DNA from: Cellulomonas sp. NTE-D12
GTDB lineage: Bacteria > Actinomycetota > Actinomycetes > Actinomycetales > Cellulomonadaceae
Reading direction: 5' to 3'
Assembly (NCBI RefSeq): GCF_027923705.1
Contig: NZ_AP026442.1
Span: 3,620,287 to 3,684,286 of the forward strand
Length of the DNA: 64,000 nucleotides
The notes below the pieces were generated by a model. The model saw only the letters and a program-made list of their open reading frames with translations, made no database searches and had not been told where the DNA came from. Both the position numbers and the translations under genes were made by a program. Numbering within the stretch: the stretch's first letter is position 1; every line of letters starts with the position of its first letter. Of the stretch, positions 1 through 8,554 are shown one piece after another.

Positions 1-1860
1 ACCCAGCACCCGGCCGGTCAGGTCGAGCGCCTGCTCGGCACGTCCGGCTGCGAGGTCGATCGTCGCCATGACCGTCCAGGCCCCGACCCGCCACGGTGCG
101 TTCCACGAGGCCTTGGCCAGGACGTCGTACGCCTCTGCGGTCCGGCCCTGGTCGCGCAGCACCAGCCCCAGCCGGTAGAACGGCTCGCCGTCGCGCGGGT
201 TGGGGTTGCGCGCCGTCAGACGTGCGACGGCCCGGTTCGCCAGCGCCTCCGCCTCGTCGAGCAGGCCGGCATCGTGGCGTCGACGTGCGAGCGCCGTGCA
301 GACCCGGCTGTCGTCGGGGTCCCGGCGCAGCGCCTCCTGCCAGTACACCTCCGGCGAGCGGGTGGCGTGCCGGTACTGCTCCAGGTGCAGTCCGGTCAGG
401 TACAGCTCCTCCACGGTGGCCAGCTGCTCGGGCGGCACGGGCTCGGTGGCGGGCGCCGGTGCCGGCTCGGCCGGCGGCCGCTCGTCCGACCAGGCGATCA
501 GCTCGTCGTCCCCGGCACGGACCACCACCCGGACAGCGCCCGTGCCGGCTGCGACGGTCGTCAGCAGCGGCCGACCCGGCTCCGCGGCGCCCGACGCGGT
601 GCCGACCACGTCTCCTGCACCGTCGTGCACCGTCACGGTCAGCTGCGGGCGCCGCCGGGTCACGGCGACCCCGACCCGCACGGCCCCGTCGAGCACCTCC
701 GCGCTGAGCGCCGCTTCGGCGTTCGCCACGTCGGCCGGGCCGATCTCCTGGATCGGGTACCAGCACTGCGTGAAAGTCTTCGTCTCGCCGGGGGCGAGGA
801 ACGAGAAGTCGGGCTGGTTGTCGGTGTAGACGCCGGCCATGAGCTCGATGTACGGCCCGTCGCCGTCCGTCAGGTTACGGTCCCACGCCCGCCCGAAGGG
901 CGCGTTCCCCCAGGTCCACTGCTTCTTCCCGGGGGAGATGCGGTGGTCCGCGACGTGGACGAAGCCGGCCCGGGCGCGGTGGTCGTAGCCGCCGAAGTGG
1001 TCCCCACGCGACCCGACGCCCATGTACGACGTGGGCACGGGGATGTTGCGGAACCAGTCCAGCCGGTCCGCGTCGGGGTGCGCCTCGTCGACGCGTGCGG
1101 CGTAGTCCACGCCGTAGTACCGGGCGTCCGGGTGGGGGAAGGACACGACGGCCCGCTTGGCGTGGTCGGCGACGAACCGCACGTCGGCGGGGAAGAAGGA
1201 CTGGTAGTGGTCGTTCACCGGCGCGGCGACGTTGGCCCACCACAGGAACGTCTGGACGGAGTCCGTCCTGTTGTAGAGCCGCACGCGCAGCTCGACCACC
1301 GCGCTTTCCGGGCGCAGCCGCACGCCGTGCATGCCCTTGAGCCGCATGAACGGGTCGAGATCGGCGCACCACACCGTCGCGGAGCCGTCCGGCTCACGCT
1401 CGATGGTCACGTCCGTCGGCAGGAACGTCGCCGGACGGTGGTGCTGCGGCCAGTTCAGCTCGACGCCACCCGAGATCCACGGTCCCAGCAGGCCGACCAG
1501 GGCGGGCTTGACGACGTTGTTCCGGTAGAAGAAGTCGTAGCCCCGCGTCTTGTCGAGCCCGACGTGGATCCGCCCCCCGAGGTCGGGGAGCACCATCACG
1601 CGGAGCCACTCGTTCTCCAGGTGCACCGCCTGCCAGCGCTTGGGCCGCTTGACCGGGTCGATCCGCTCGTGGAACGGCATGGGGTACACCCGGCCCGACG
1701 AGCCCTGGTACACCCGCCGGTCGAGGTAGAGCGGGAAGCGGGTCGGCGCCAGCGGCTGGTAGGTGTCGATCACGACGGGTTCCGACCAGGCGGCGACCCC
1801 CTGGTCCCAGGCGTCGCCCGGGGCCTCCGGGAGCTCGAGTCGCGACTCGTCGTTGAGCAT
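1..1860 (-). CDS. DUF5107 / TPR domain protein, 3' end cut by window edge
   Basis: The frame is open from an ATG at 1860 to the first base of the window, 620 codons without a stop, so the C-terminus lies outside. The N-terminal two thirds has the aromatic-rich beta-sandwich character of DUF5107 proteins, with conserved-looking segments such as VLPDLGGRIH, WISGGVELNWPQ and FRNIPVPTSYM. From about residue 480 it turns into alanine- and arginine-rich helices with LYLTGLHLEQYR and FYRLGLVLRDQGRTAEAYDVLAKA, typical of tetratricopeptide repeats. Family members are usually about 1,000-1,100 residues and are found near carbohydrate genes; the function is unproven, and the first domain resembles aldose-epimerase-like carbohydrate-binding folds. 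It is divergently transcribed from the AraC regulator, which is the likely controller. Confidence 0.8.
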   Translation of the reverse strand, partial: MLNDESRLELPEAPGDAWDQGVAAWSEPVVIDTYQPLAPTRFPLYLDRRVYQGSSGRVYPMPFHERIDPVKRPKRWQAVHLENEWLRVMVLPDLGGRIHVGLDKTRGYDFFYRNNVVKPALVGLLGPWISGGVELNWPQHHRPATFLPTDVTIEREPDGSATVWCADLDPFMRLKGMHGVRLRPESAVVELRVRLYNRTDSVQTFLWWANVAAPVNDHYQSFFPADVRFVADHAKRAVVSFPHPDARYYGVDYAARVDEAHPDADRLDWFRNIPVPTSYMGVGSRGDHFGGYDHRARAGFVHVADHRISPGKKQWTWGNAPFGRAWDRNLTDGDGPYIELMAGVYTDNQPDFSFLAPGETKTFTQCWYPIQEIGPADVANAEAALSAEVLDGAVRVGVAVTRRRPQLTVTVHDGAGDVVGTASGAAEPGRPLLTTVAAGTGAVRVVVRAGDDELIAWSDERPPAEPAPAPATEPVPPEQLATVEELYLTGLHLEQYRHATRSPEVYWQEALRRDPDDSRVCTALARRRHDAGLLDEAEALANRAVARLTARNPNPRDGEPFYRLGLVLRDQGRTAEAYDVLAKASWNAPWRVGAWTVMATIDLAAGRAEQALDLTGRVLG

Positions 1861-1953
1861 GCGGCCGACGCTACGGACGCCGACGGTGGCCCCGGAATGT
1901 CGGAACCGACGGCACACCTGGACGAAACGACGATCTGGGGTAAGGATCGCCGC

Positions 1954-2820
1954 ATGCCGCGCGCCGAGGGTTTCGCCGGTCAGCGCCTGCAGGTGCTGCC
2001 GCGCCCGCTCGTCGCCCAGGCATTGCGGCGCCCCGCGACGGGCCGGCTGGTCGTCACCGACTGCGGCTACTTCCCCCGGGCCACGGAGCACGGCCGTGAA
2101 CGACCACGCGGGGCCGCCCAGGCGATCGTCATCCTGGTGACCGAGGGGTCGGGCTGGTGCCAGCTCGGGGCCGACCGGGTGACCGTGACGCGGGGGCAGG
2201 TGCTCGTCGTCCCCGCCGGCGAACCGCACGTGTACGGCGCCGACCCCGACACCCCCTGGACGATCTGGTGGATGCACGTCACCGGACCCGACGTCGCCGA
2301 CCTGCTGCACGCCGCTCGGATCAGCGCCGCACGGCCGGTGGTGACCCTCCGCGAGCCGTACTCCGCCGCCGCCCTGATCGAGCAGGCGCTCGAGCGGATG
2401 GAGCACGACGACTCGGTGCCGAGCCTCGTCGCGGCCGCCGGCGCCGCCTGGCACTTCATGGCGCTGCTGGCCGCCGACCAGGTCTCGGGACGCCCGCAGG
2501 ACGACCCCGTGACGCGCGCCCGCGAGTACCTGCAGTCACACGCCGGTACACGGACCTCCGTCGCCGAGCTCGCTGCCCTGGTCGGCCTGTCCCCGTCCCG
2601 GCTCGCCGAGCTGTTCCGGCTGCAGACGGGGACCAGCATCCTGGCGTACCAGACCCGGCAGCGGATGGCCCGGGCGCGGGAGCTGCTGGACACCACGACG
2701 GTGCCCGTGTCGGCGGTCGGCCGGGCCGTGGGGTACGACGACCCCTATTACTTCTCGCGCCACTTCCACAAGGTCCACGGCATGAGCCCGACGTCGTACC
2801 GGTCCCACGACAAGGGCTGA
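1954..2820 (+). CDS. AraC family transcriptional regulator
   Basis: This 288-residue protein has an N-terminal cupin-like effector domain (about residues 20-150, with the metal/sugar-pocket-like stretch VVPAGEPHVYGADP) and a C-terminal double helix-turn-helix. The second HTH shows the family signature, with GYDDPYYFSRHFHKVHGMSP close to the C-terminus. I chose the ATG at 1954 because an AAGGA ribosome-binding site lies 7 bases upstream; the open frame runs further upstream but only antisense to the neighbouring gene. It lies 93 bp from, and divergent to, the DUF5107 gene, so it probably senses a sugar and activates that gene (inference). Confidence 0.9.
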   Translation: MPRAEGFAGQRLQVLPRPLVAQALRRPATGRLVVTDCGYFPRATEHGRERPRGAAQAIVILVTEGSGWCQLGADRVTVTRGQVLVVPAGEPHVYGADPDTPWTIWWMHVTGPDVADLLHAARISAARPVVTLREPYSAAALIEQALERMEHDDSVPSLVAAAGAAWHFMALLAADQVSGRPQDDPVTRAREYLQSHAGTRTSVAELAALVGLSPSRLAELFRLQTGTSILAYQTRQRMARARELLDTTTVPVSAVGRAVGYDDPYYFSRHFHKVHGMSPTSYRSHDKG

Positions 2821-2880
2821 CCTCGACGGCACCGGCTCGGCCACTTCCGGCGGCAGGCCGCGCCGGTGCAGGGTGCTCCT

Positions 2881-3588
2881 GTGACCGTGCTGATCCTGCT
2901 GCGCAACGGAGAGAGCCACGCGGATGCCCGGCAGTCCTATGCGGGCCTGCTGGATCCCGGCTTGACGCCGACGGGGATCGCCGAGGCGCAGACGGTGGCC
3001 GACCTGCTCGCGAGCAGGGGAGTGCGCCCGGACGTCGTCGTGACCTCTCCGCAGGCCCGAGCCGTCGAGACGGCGGACGCCCTGCTGGCGCGGCTCGACC
3101 TGGCCAAGCTCCCGCGAGTGACGTCCTGGCGCCTGGCGGCCCGTGACCTCGGCTGCCTGACGGGGGTGGCGAAGCCGCGCGCGATCAGCCTGTTCGGCGC
3201 GGAGTCGATGAGCGAGTGGCGGTTCTCCCCCGGCGGCAAGCCACCGGCAGCCAGCCCCGAGCGGATCCGAGCACTGCCGTGGCGACCGACGGCCGACCTG
3301 GTCCAGAGCCTGCCCTTCGGCGAAGGGGAGTCGCTGCGCGAGGTGGAGGACCGGCTGCGACCGTTCTGGGAGAGCCCGCTGCGCACGGAGCTCGCCGCCG
3401 GGCGGACCGTCCTGGTCGTCGCGCACACCGACTCGCTCCGAGCGCTGCGCCGGGTGATCGAGAGCTGCGGCCCCGACGAGGTCGACACCCTCCGGGTCGT
3501 GCCGGGGCAGCCGTTGGCCTACCGCACGGACACCTCCGGGAACGTCCGTCCACCGGCCCTGTACCTGGAGAACCACGCCGCCCTGTGA
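2881..3588 (+). CDS. Histidine phosphatase superfamily protein with catalytic His replaced by Asn
   Basis: The 235-residue protein has the phosphoglycerate-mutase-like fold: SPQARAVETADAL carries the family Arg, and VVAHTDSLRALR carries the second catalytic His. The N-terminal signature normally read as R-H-G-E is R-N-G-E here, at residues 8-11 (codon AAC). That removes the His that forms the phospho-enzyme intermediate, so classic mutase or phosphatase chemistry is unlikely. The fold otherwise looks intact, and the C-terminal region resembles Gpm-like proteins (DEVDTLRVVPGQPLAYR). I prefer GTG 2881 over GTG 2866 because it starts just before the first beta strand. It may be a pseudo-enzyme or binding protein. 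Confidence 0.8.
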   Translation: MTVLILLRNGESHADARQSYAGLLDPGLTPTGIAEAQTVADLLASRGVRPDVVVTSPQARAVETADALLARLDLAKLPRVTSWRLAARDLGCLTGVAKPRAISLFGAESMSEWRFSPGGKPPAASPERIRALPWRPTADLVQSLPFGEGESLREVEDRLRPFWESPLRTELAAGRTVLVVAHTDSLRALRRVIESCGPDEVDTLRVVPGQPLAYRTDTSGNVRPPALYLENHAAL

Positions 3589-3603
3589 GCCGGCGCTCCG
3601 GCG

Positions 3604-4251
3604 TCAGGCCCGCCGAGGCGCGGGGAACATGTGCCCGAGCTGCTCGGCCAGCGCGCGGTCCCCGGTGACCCTGAGGCATCGCGCACCCTCGGCCGCGCTC
3701 AGCGTCTCGCGCCCGAAGGCGAACGCCCGCAGGGTGGCGGCGTCGGTCTCGAGCACCACGTCCGCGTCTGTCGTCCAGCCGGCGTGGATGTCGAGAGAGC
3801 CCTGCGTGATCGTGAGGGTGAAGGGCTCGTCGTCGATGCGGATCGCCACGACGCCGTCGCGGGAGGCGCCGGGGTCGAACACCGTCTCGAGGGCGACGAG
3901 CAGGGCACTCGTGCTGAGCTCCCGGTCCGTCGTCAACGGTTCCAGGCTGCCCCACCTGCCGAGCTCGATCAGCACGGGCTCGAGCGCCCGGCCGCGGTCG
4001 GTGAGCTCGTAGAGGGTCACGTCGCCGGGGGGCTCGAGGACGGTGCGGCGGAGGACGCCACCGGCCTCCAGCTCGCGCAGGCGTTGGGACAGCACGTTGG
4101 GGCTGATGCCGTGCAGACCCTTGCGGATCTGGGCGAACCGCTTGCCACCGAAGACGAGCTCCCGGACGACCAGCAACGCCCAGCGGTCGCCCAGCACGTC
4201 GAGAGCGCGGGCGATGCCGCAGGGGTCGTCATAGCGCGAGGTCGTCGGCAC
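3604..4251 (-). CDS. HxlR family winged-helix regulator with C-terminal sterol-carrier-like domain
   Basis: Residues 1-100 are a MarR/HxlR winged helix: CGIARALDVLGDRWALLVVRE, then GISPNVLSQRLRELEAGG as the recognition region, then LYELTDRGRAL as the wing. HxlR proteins usually begin with Cys near residue 11, and one is present here. Residues 115-215 form a second domain (IRIDDEPFTLTITQGSLDI and DAATLRAFAFGRETLSAAEG) resembling the SCP2-like ligand domain seen in longer HxlR regulators. The start is GTG. It is divergent from the hydrolase/SMP-30 pair with a 137-bp intergenic region, so it most likely represses that pair and itself. Confidence 0.9.
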   Translation of the reverse strand: MPTTSRYDDPCGIARALDVLGDRWALLVVRELVFGGKRFAQIRKGLHGISPNVLSQRLRELEAGGVLRRTVLEPPGDVTLYELTDRGRALEPVLIELGRWGSLEPLTTDRELSTSALLVALETVFDPGASRDGVVAIRIDDEPFTLTITQGSLDIHAGWTTDADVVLETDAATLRAFAFGRETLSAAEGARCLRVTGDRALAEQLGHMFPAPRRA

Positions 4252-4388
4252 GATCGATCTCCATGTGGTTGTTTTTTAGGATCGCTAGTCCCATATTAGG
4301 ACGATGCAGACGATCGTACTGACGACTCCCACGACGAGCGGGCCGACGGACACCCGATCGGCGCGACGCCCCCGACGGTCGGCCTGAT

Positions 4389-5057
4389 GTGAGCGCCTAC
4401 GTCCTCGTACCGGGTGCCGGCGGCGACAGCTGGTACTGGAGCTACGTCGCGCGCATGCTGACCGACGCGGGCCACGAGGTGACCGCCGTCGAACTTCCCG
4501 GTCCCGACGAGACGGCTGCGTTGCCCGAGTACGTCGATCTGGTCTGCGCCGCGACGCCCGACCGGGACGACGTCGTGCTGGTGGCGCAGTCCCTCGGCGG
4601 GTTCACCGCACCGCTGGTCGCGCAGCGAGAGCCCGTACGGTCGATCGTCCTGGTGAACGCGATGATCCCGACGCCGGGCGAGAAGGTCGGCGACTGGTGG
4701 GACGCCACGGGCTGGGCCGAGGCACGGACGGCGGCGGCCGTCCGCGGCGGCTATCCCGTCGAGTTCGACCTGGCGACGTACTTCCTGCACGACGTCGATC
4801 CGGAGGTCGCCGCCGCGGGTGAGCCGTACCAACGCCCGGAGGGCGATGCCGTCTTCGCGTCGGTCTGCGACTTCCCGTCCTGGCCCGACGTCCCGCTCCG
4901 CGTCGTCATCGGCGCCGAGGACCGCTTCTTCCCGGTCGAGTTCCAGCGGCGGCTCGCGCGTGAGCGCCTCGGGGTCGATCCGGAGGTGCTGCCCGGCGGG
5001 CACCTCATCGCGCTCTCGCAGCCTCGCGCGCTCGCCGACCACCTGCTGGGGGTGTGA
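4389..5057 (+). CDS. Alpha/beta hydrolase
   Basis: The 222-residue protein starts with the strand-loop VLVPGAGGDSWYW that forms the oxyanion hole of small esterase-type alpha/beta hydrolases. The nucleophile elbow is A-Q-S-L-G with Ser68, and the late His sits in PGGHLIALSQP near residue 205. A D-rich loop, GAEDRFFPVEF, supplies the acid. The size and motifs match small hydrolases of the EstC/pyrethroid-hydrolase-like group; the substrate is unknown. The start is GTG. The SMP-30 gene follows with a 1-bp gap, so the two are co-transcribed and probably act on the same lactone or ester compound (inference). Confidence 0.85.
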   Translation: MSAYVLVPGAGGDSWYWSYVARMLTDAGHEVTAVELPGPDETAALPEYVDLVCAATPDRDDVVLVAQSLGGFTAPLVAQREPVRSIVLVNAMIPTPGEKVGDWWDATGWAEARTAAAVRGGYPVEFDLATYFLHDVDPEVAAAGEPYQRPEGDAVFASVCDFPSWPDVPLRVVIGAEDRFFPVEFQRRLARERLGVDPEVLPGGHLIALSQPRALADHLLGV

Positions 5058-5058
5058 G

Positions 5059-5862
5059 GTGGCCACGGTGCTGCTGGACGGCCTCGCGATCGGCGAGTCG
5101 CCGCGCTGGCACGAGGGCCGCTTGTGGCTGTGCAACTGGACCACGGGCCAGGTGCTGGCGGTCGACGTCGCGGGCCGGAGCACGGTCGTCGCGCAGGTCG
5201 ACACCACTGTCCCGTACTCGATCGACTGGCGGCCTGACGGGACGCTGCTCGTCGTCTCCGGTCAGGAGGGCACGCTGCTGCGCCAGGAACCGGACGGGTC
5301 GCTGGTCACGCTCGCCGATCTGACCAGCCTCAGCCCCGTCTTCAACGAGATCGTGGTGGATCAGCGCGGCAACGCCTACGTCAACGGCACCGTCATCGCC
5401 GTGGTCCGTCCAGACGGCACCGCACGCCAGGTGGCCGAGGACCTCGCCTTCGGCAACGGGATGGCGATCACCCCGGACGGCCGGACCCTCATCGTCGCCG
5501 AGTCGCACGCCCACCGCCTCACCGCGTTCACCATCGAGAACGACGCGACACTGACGGACCGGCGCGTCTGGGCAGACCTCGGCGACGGCGTCCCCGACGG
5601 CATCTGCCTCGACGCCGACGGCGCCGTCTGGTACGCCGACGTGCCGAACGAGCGCTGCGTCCGGGTCCAGGAGGGCGGCCGGGTGCTGCAGACGGTCGAC
5701 GTCGATCGGGGTGCGTTCGCGTGCATGCTCGGCGGTGACGACGGGACGACGTTGTTCATCCTCGCCGCGCGCTGGCGCGGCATGGCGCACCTCCTCGACG
5801 CGGAGGCGACGGGTCAGCTCCTCGTCGAGCGAGTCCGGGTGCCGCACGCCGGCCGCCCGTGA
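5059..5862 (+). CDS. SMP-30/gluconolactonase family protein
   Basis: The 267-residue beta-propeller protein opens with GLAIGESPRWHEGRLW; the Glu in GESPRW is the metal ligand of SMP-30/gluconolactonases. Later signature segments are AFGNGMAITPDGRTLIVAES, with the conserved metal-binding Asn, and PDGICLDADGAVWYADV, with the catalytic-region Asp. The family hydrolyses sugar lactones or similar esters using a divalent cation. The start is GTG at 5059, just after the hydrolase stop. A strong terminator follows 20 bp after the stop, closing this two-gene operon. Confidence 0.88.
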   Translation: MATVLLDGLAIGESPRWHEGRLWLCNWTTGQVLAVDVAGRSTVVAQVDTTVPYSIDWRPDGTLLVVSGQEGTLLRQEPDGSLVTLADLTSLSPVFNEIVVDQRGNAYVNGTVIAVVRPDGTARQVAEDLAFGNGMAITPDGRTLIVAESHAHRLTAFTIENDATLTDRRVWADLGDGVPDGICLDADGAVWYADVPNERCVRVQEGGRVLQTVDVDRGAFACMLGGDDGTTLFILAARWRGMAHLLDAEATGQLLVERVRVPHAGRP

Positions 5863-5881
5863 CGCCGCACCGACGGACAGA

Positions 5882-5913
5882 AAGAGCCGGGAACCCTGAG
5901 GTTCCCGGCTCTT
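5882..5913 (+). terminator. Intrinsic terminator after the hydrolase/SMP-30 operon
   Basis: There is a perfect 14-bp stem, arms 5882-5895 and 5900-5913, with the tetraloop CTGA, followed by a pyrimidine-rich run. About 200 bp beyond it, up to the end of the convergent GH32 gene at 6117, contain no gene that I can see. Confidence 0.85.
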
Positions 5914-6116
5914 CGTCCTTGCCCATCTTGTCTGTGGCGTGTTCGTCCAAACCCGATCACACGCGCATTCCGCTCGCCCGGGCTTGACCGAGTCGATGGT
6001 CGATTTCCTGGATGCGGAGGCGGCGAACACCGTCGAACGCGCTGTGAACCCATGGCCTGGACCGTCCCCCGCCACCGCGTGTCAAGGTGCGCCGGGCAGC
6101 TCGCCGCGTGAACCGT

Positions 6117-7481
6117 TCACCACCTCAGACCAGGTGTCCGGAGAAGAGGGTCAGGCTCCGACCGTTCGAGGGTGAGTGCGCGAGACGGGAAGACCAGGGA
6201 AGTCAGGACCGTCTCCCCGTCATTGACGAACACTTCGACACTGCACGAGTCCGTGATGATGTGGAGCCTGACAGGTCCTTCGCCCCCAACAAGCACGGAG
6301 GTGCGCCTCGCGAAGTCCGGATGAAAGGACGTTTCTCCTGACGTTCGCCGATCGAGGGTGAGCACGCGGGAACGCGGGTGGTAGGTCAGGCTCGTGGTCT
6401 CGCCAGGTCCTCCGCCGAGCTCGATGGAATCGACTTCCTCCGGATCGGCACCGACGGTGATGTCCCATCCGAAGATGCCAGCTGCTCGGAGCTCGTCGAC
6501 GGGTCGTTGCACGAGGATGACGTGGTCGTGCCGTGTCTCGAGTGTGAGTTCGCGCGGGATCGTCATCGCCCCACGCCAGGGGTGCGTCGGGGTGGCAGCG
6601 GCGTAGGACCAGTTGCTCATCCAGCCGATCAGGACGCGCCGCGAGCTGGGTGCGTCGTTCCAGGTAACGGCGGCGTAGCAGTCCCACCCGAAGTCGAGGC
6701 GACGAAATCCCGCTTCATCGCTCGCGAAGGTCACGCCGTCGAAGTGTCCGAGGGCGTACCAGGTTCCGCATCCGGCTGCGTCGCGTTCGTCGTTTGCACT
6801 GAGGATCAGAACATGCCGCGTTCGACCCGGGTCGCCGTCGACAGGTAGTTCGAACAGGTCTGGGCACTCCCAGAATCCGGCCGGCCGTGGCAGTGGGCCG
6901 AACGCGCTCAAGAACCGCCAGTCGCGTAGGTCTGCCGAGCGGTAGAACACAACCTGACGTGCCTCGGCTTCGACTGCGGCCATCAGCCAGTACCCGTCCG
7001 AGCCCGCCGAACCCGGCCACCATGTCACTTTCGGGTCCCGAAAGGCATGGGATTCGCGGTCGAGGACGGGGTTGCCTTCGTACTTGGTCCACACGGTCCC
7101 GTCGTCAGACCAGGCCAGGGATTGCGCCTGTCGTCCGGTGCCGTAGGCGCTGGTGTAGATAGCGACTTGTGGACCGCGTGCGCCCGTGCCCAGCCGTGAG
7201 GAGTCTGCCTCGTCGTTCACGATGGAGCCTGAGTAGATGGCTTCTGCCCCTGGACCGGCTCCCTCGTTCGCGAGGGCGACGGCGTGCTCGGTCCAGCTCA
7301 CCAGGTCGGGGCTGCTTGCGTGCCCCCAGCTCATGTTGCCCCAGTCGTCGCCAGCAGGGTTGTACTGGTAGTAGAGGTGCCAGCGCCCGTCCCGGTGGGT
7401 GAGCCCGTTCGGGTCGTTGATCCAGTGCTGTCGTGGAGTGAAGTGGAACGCGGGCCGGTACCGCTCCGCGGGGGTGGTCAT
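6117..7481 (-). CDS. GH32 beta-fructofuranosidase (sucrose/fructo-oligosaccharide hydrolase), cytoplasmic
   Basis: The 454-residue GH32 enzyme has all three catalytic motifs: WINDPNG near residue 20 (Asp nucleophile), FRDPK (transition-state Asp), and WECPDLF (Glu acid/base). A C-terminal beta-sandwich follows (SCSVEVFVNDGETVLTSLVFPS). There is no signal peptide, so it should hydrolyse sucrose or short fructans after uptake. I chose ATG 7481 over the upstream in-frame start because it overlaps the LacI stop as ATGA (translational coupling) and the protein then begins directly before the catalytic domain. It is the last gene of the fructan operon. Confidence 0.93.
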   Translation of the reverse strand: MTTPAERYRPAFHFTPRQHWINDPNGLTHRDGRWHLYYQYNPAGDDWGNMSWGHASSPDLVSWTEHAVALANEGAGPGAEAIYSGSIVNDEADSSRLGTGARGPQVAIYTSAYGTGRQAQSLAWSDDGTVWTKYEGNPVLDRESHAFRDPKVTWWPGSAGSDGYWLMAAVEAEARQVVFYRSADLRDWRFLSAFGPLPRPAGFWECPDLFELPVDGDPGRTRHVLILSANDERDAAGCGTWYALGHFDGVTFASDEAGFRRLDFGWDCYAAVTWNDAPSSRRVLIGWMSNWSYAAATPTHPWRGAMTIPRELTLETRHDHVILVQRPVDELRAAGIFGWDITVGADPEEVDSIELGGGPGETTSLTYHPRSRVLTLDRRTSGETSFHPDFARRTSVLVGGEGPVRLHIITDSCSVEVFVNDGETVLTSLVFPSRALTLERSEPDPLLRTPGLRW

Positions 7482-8548
7482 CGGGCGCGCACTGGCGCGG
7501 CGGTCGAGTTGCGTTCCACCGGCGGGCACGCGATGCGCGTAGCCCCGTTCACCGCCGGTGCGTCGATACCTAGCAGGAGTCGCACGCCGGCGACGCCGAG
7601 CTCGTAGTGGGGCAGCCCAACGGTGGACAGCGTTGGGCGCAGGTGGGCGGCGATGACCTCTTGGTTGTCGAACCCCACGACGGCGATGTCGTCAGGGATT
7701 GCGATCCCGTTCTCCCGCAACCCGTCGTAGACACCCATGGCGACGCGGTCGTTGTGGCAGAAGACGGCTGTTGCGCCTGTCTTGAGCACGTCAGGCACTG
7801 CGCCGAAGCCGCCTTCCTGGTCCGGTGCGGCGTCGATCACCAGTGCCGGGTCGAACTCGATCCCGGCGTCGGACAGTGCCCGGCGGTAGCCGGCGAGACG
7901 TCCGGTGCGCGCCGGGGACTCCGTCGTGGTGTTGATGAAGGCGATCTTCGTATGCCCGTGCTCGAGCAGCATGGTGGTCGCGGTGTAGCCGCCCTGCGCT
8001 TCGTCGGGCACAACGGCGGGCGCGTTGCCATCCTGGTCGGAGCAGTTCACGAGGACGAAGTCGGTCTCTCGCAGAGCGTCAGGAACCTCGACGGGCCGGT
8101 GGTACCAGGTGGAGTACAAGATGCCGTGCACCTTGTGCTCGAGCATCATCGCGATGGCGTCCTTCTCGACGTGCTCGGACCCTTCGGTGTTCGCCACGAG
8201 CAGGACGTAGCCGTGCTTCCACGCTTCGTCCTGGGCGCCGTGGATGATCTGCCCGGCGAACGGGGTGGACGCGATCGCGTCAGCGACAAGGCCGATGAAC
8301 TTGGACGTGCCACTGACCAGAGTCTTGGCCATCGCGTTGGGTCGGTACCCAAGGTCCTTGACCGCGTTGCGAACACGCTGGCGGGTCTCCGCACCGATGC
8401 GAGCACCCTTCTTGTTGTTCAAGACCAGAGACACGGTCGCAACGGAGACGCCAGCTGCCTCCGCGACCTCGCGCATCGTGACGGGGTGGCGTGGGTGCGA
8501 TCCGCTCCCCGCGGTGTCGGGGCCGGGGGCTCCAGACTGCGTGGACAT
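7478..8548 (-). CDS. LacI family transcriptional regulator of the fructan locus
   Basis: About 356 residues. The N-terminal LacI helix-turn-helix reads VTMREVAEAAGVSVATVSLV, followed by the hinge helix region (YRPNAMAKTLVSG). The rest is a periplasmic-binding-protein-like effector domain with PDDIAVVGFDNQEV near the C-terminus, the usual dimerisation and ligand signature. ATG 8548 is used; GTG 8551 is an in-frame alternative. It is encoded inside the operon between the permease and GH32 genes. It probably binds the TCAAACGTTTGA-type palindromes upstream of 13282 and 16599, giving autoregulation with a fructose-containing inducer (inference). Confidence 0.92.
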   Translation of the reverse strand: MSTQSGAPGPDTAGSGSHPRHPVTMREVAEAAGVSVATVSLVLNNKKGARIGAETRQRVRNAVKDLGYRPNAMAKTLVSGTSKFIGLVADAIASTPFAGQIIHGAQDEAWKHGYVLLVANTEGSEHVEKDAIAMMLEHKVHGILYSTWYHRPVEVPDALRETDFVLVNCSDQDGNAPAVVPDEAQGGYTATTMLLEHGHTKIAFINTTTESPARTGRLAGYRRALSDAGIEFDPALVIDAAPDQEGGFGAVPDVLKTGATAVFCHNDRVAMGVYDGLRENGIAIPDDIAVVGFDNQEVIAAHLRPTLSTVGLPHYELGVAGVRLLLGIDAPAVNGATRIACPPVERNSTAAPVRAR

Positions 8549-8554
8549 CACGTG

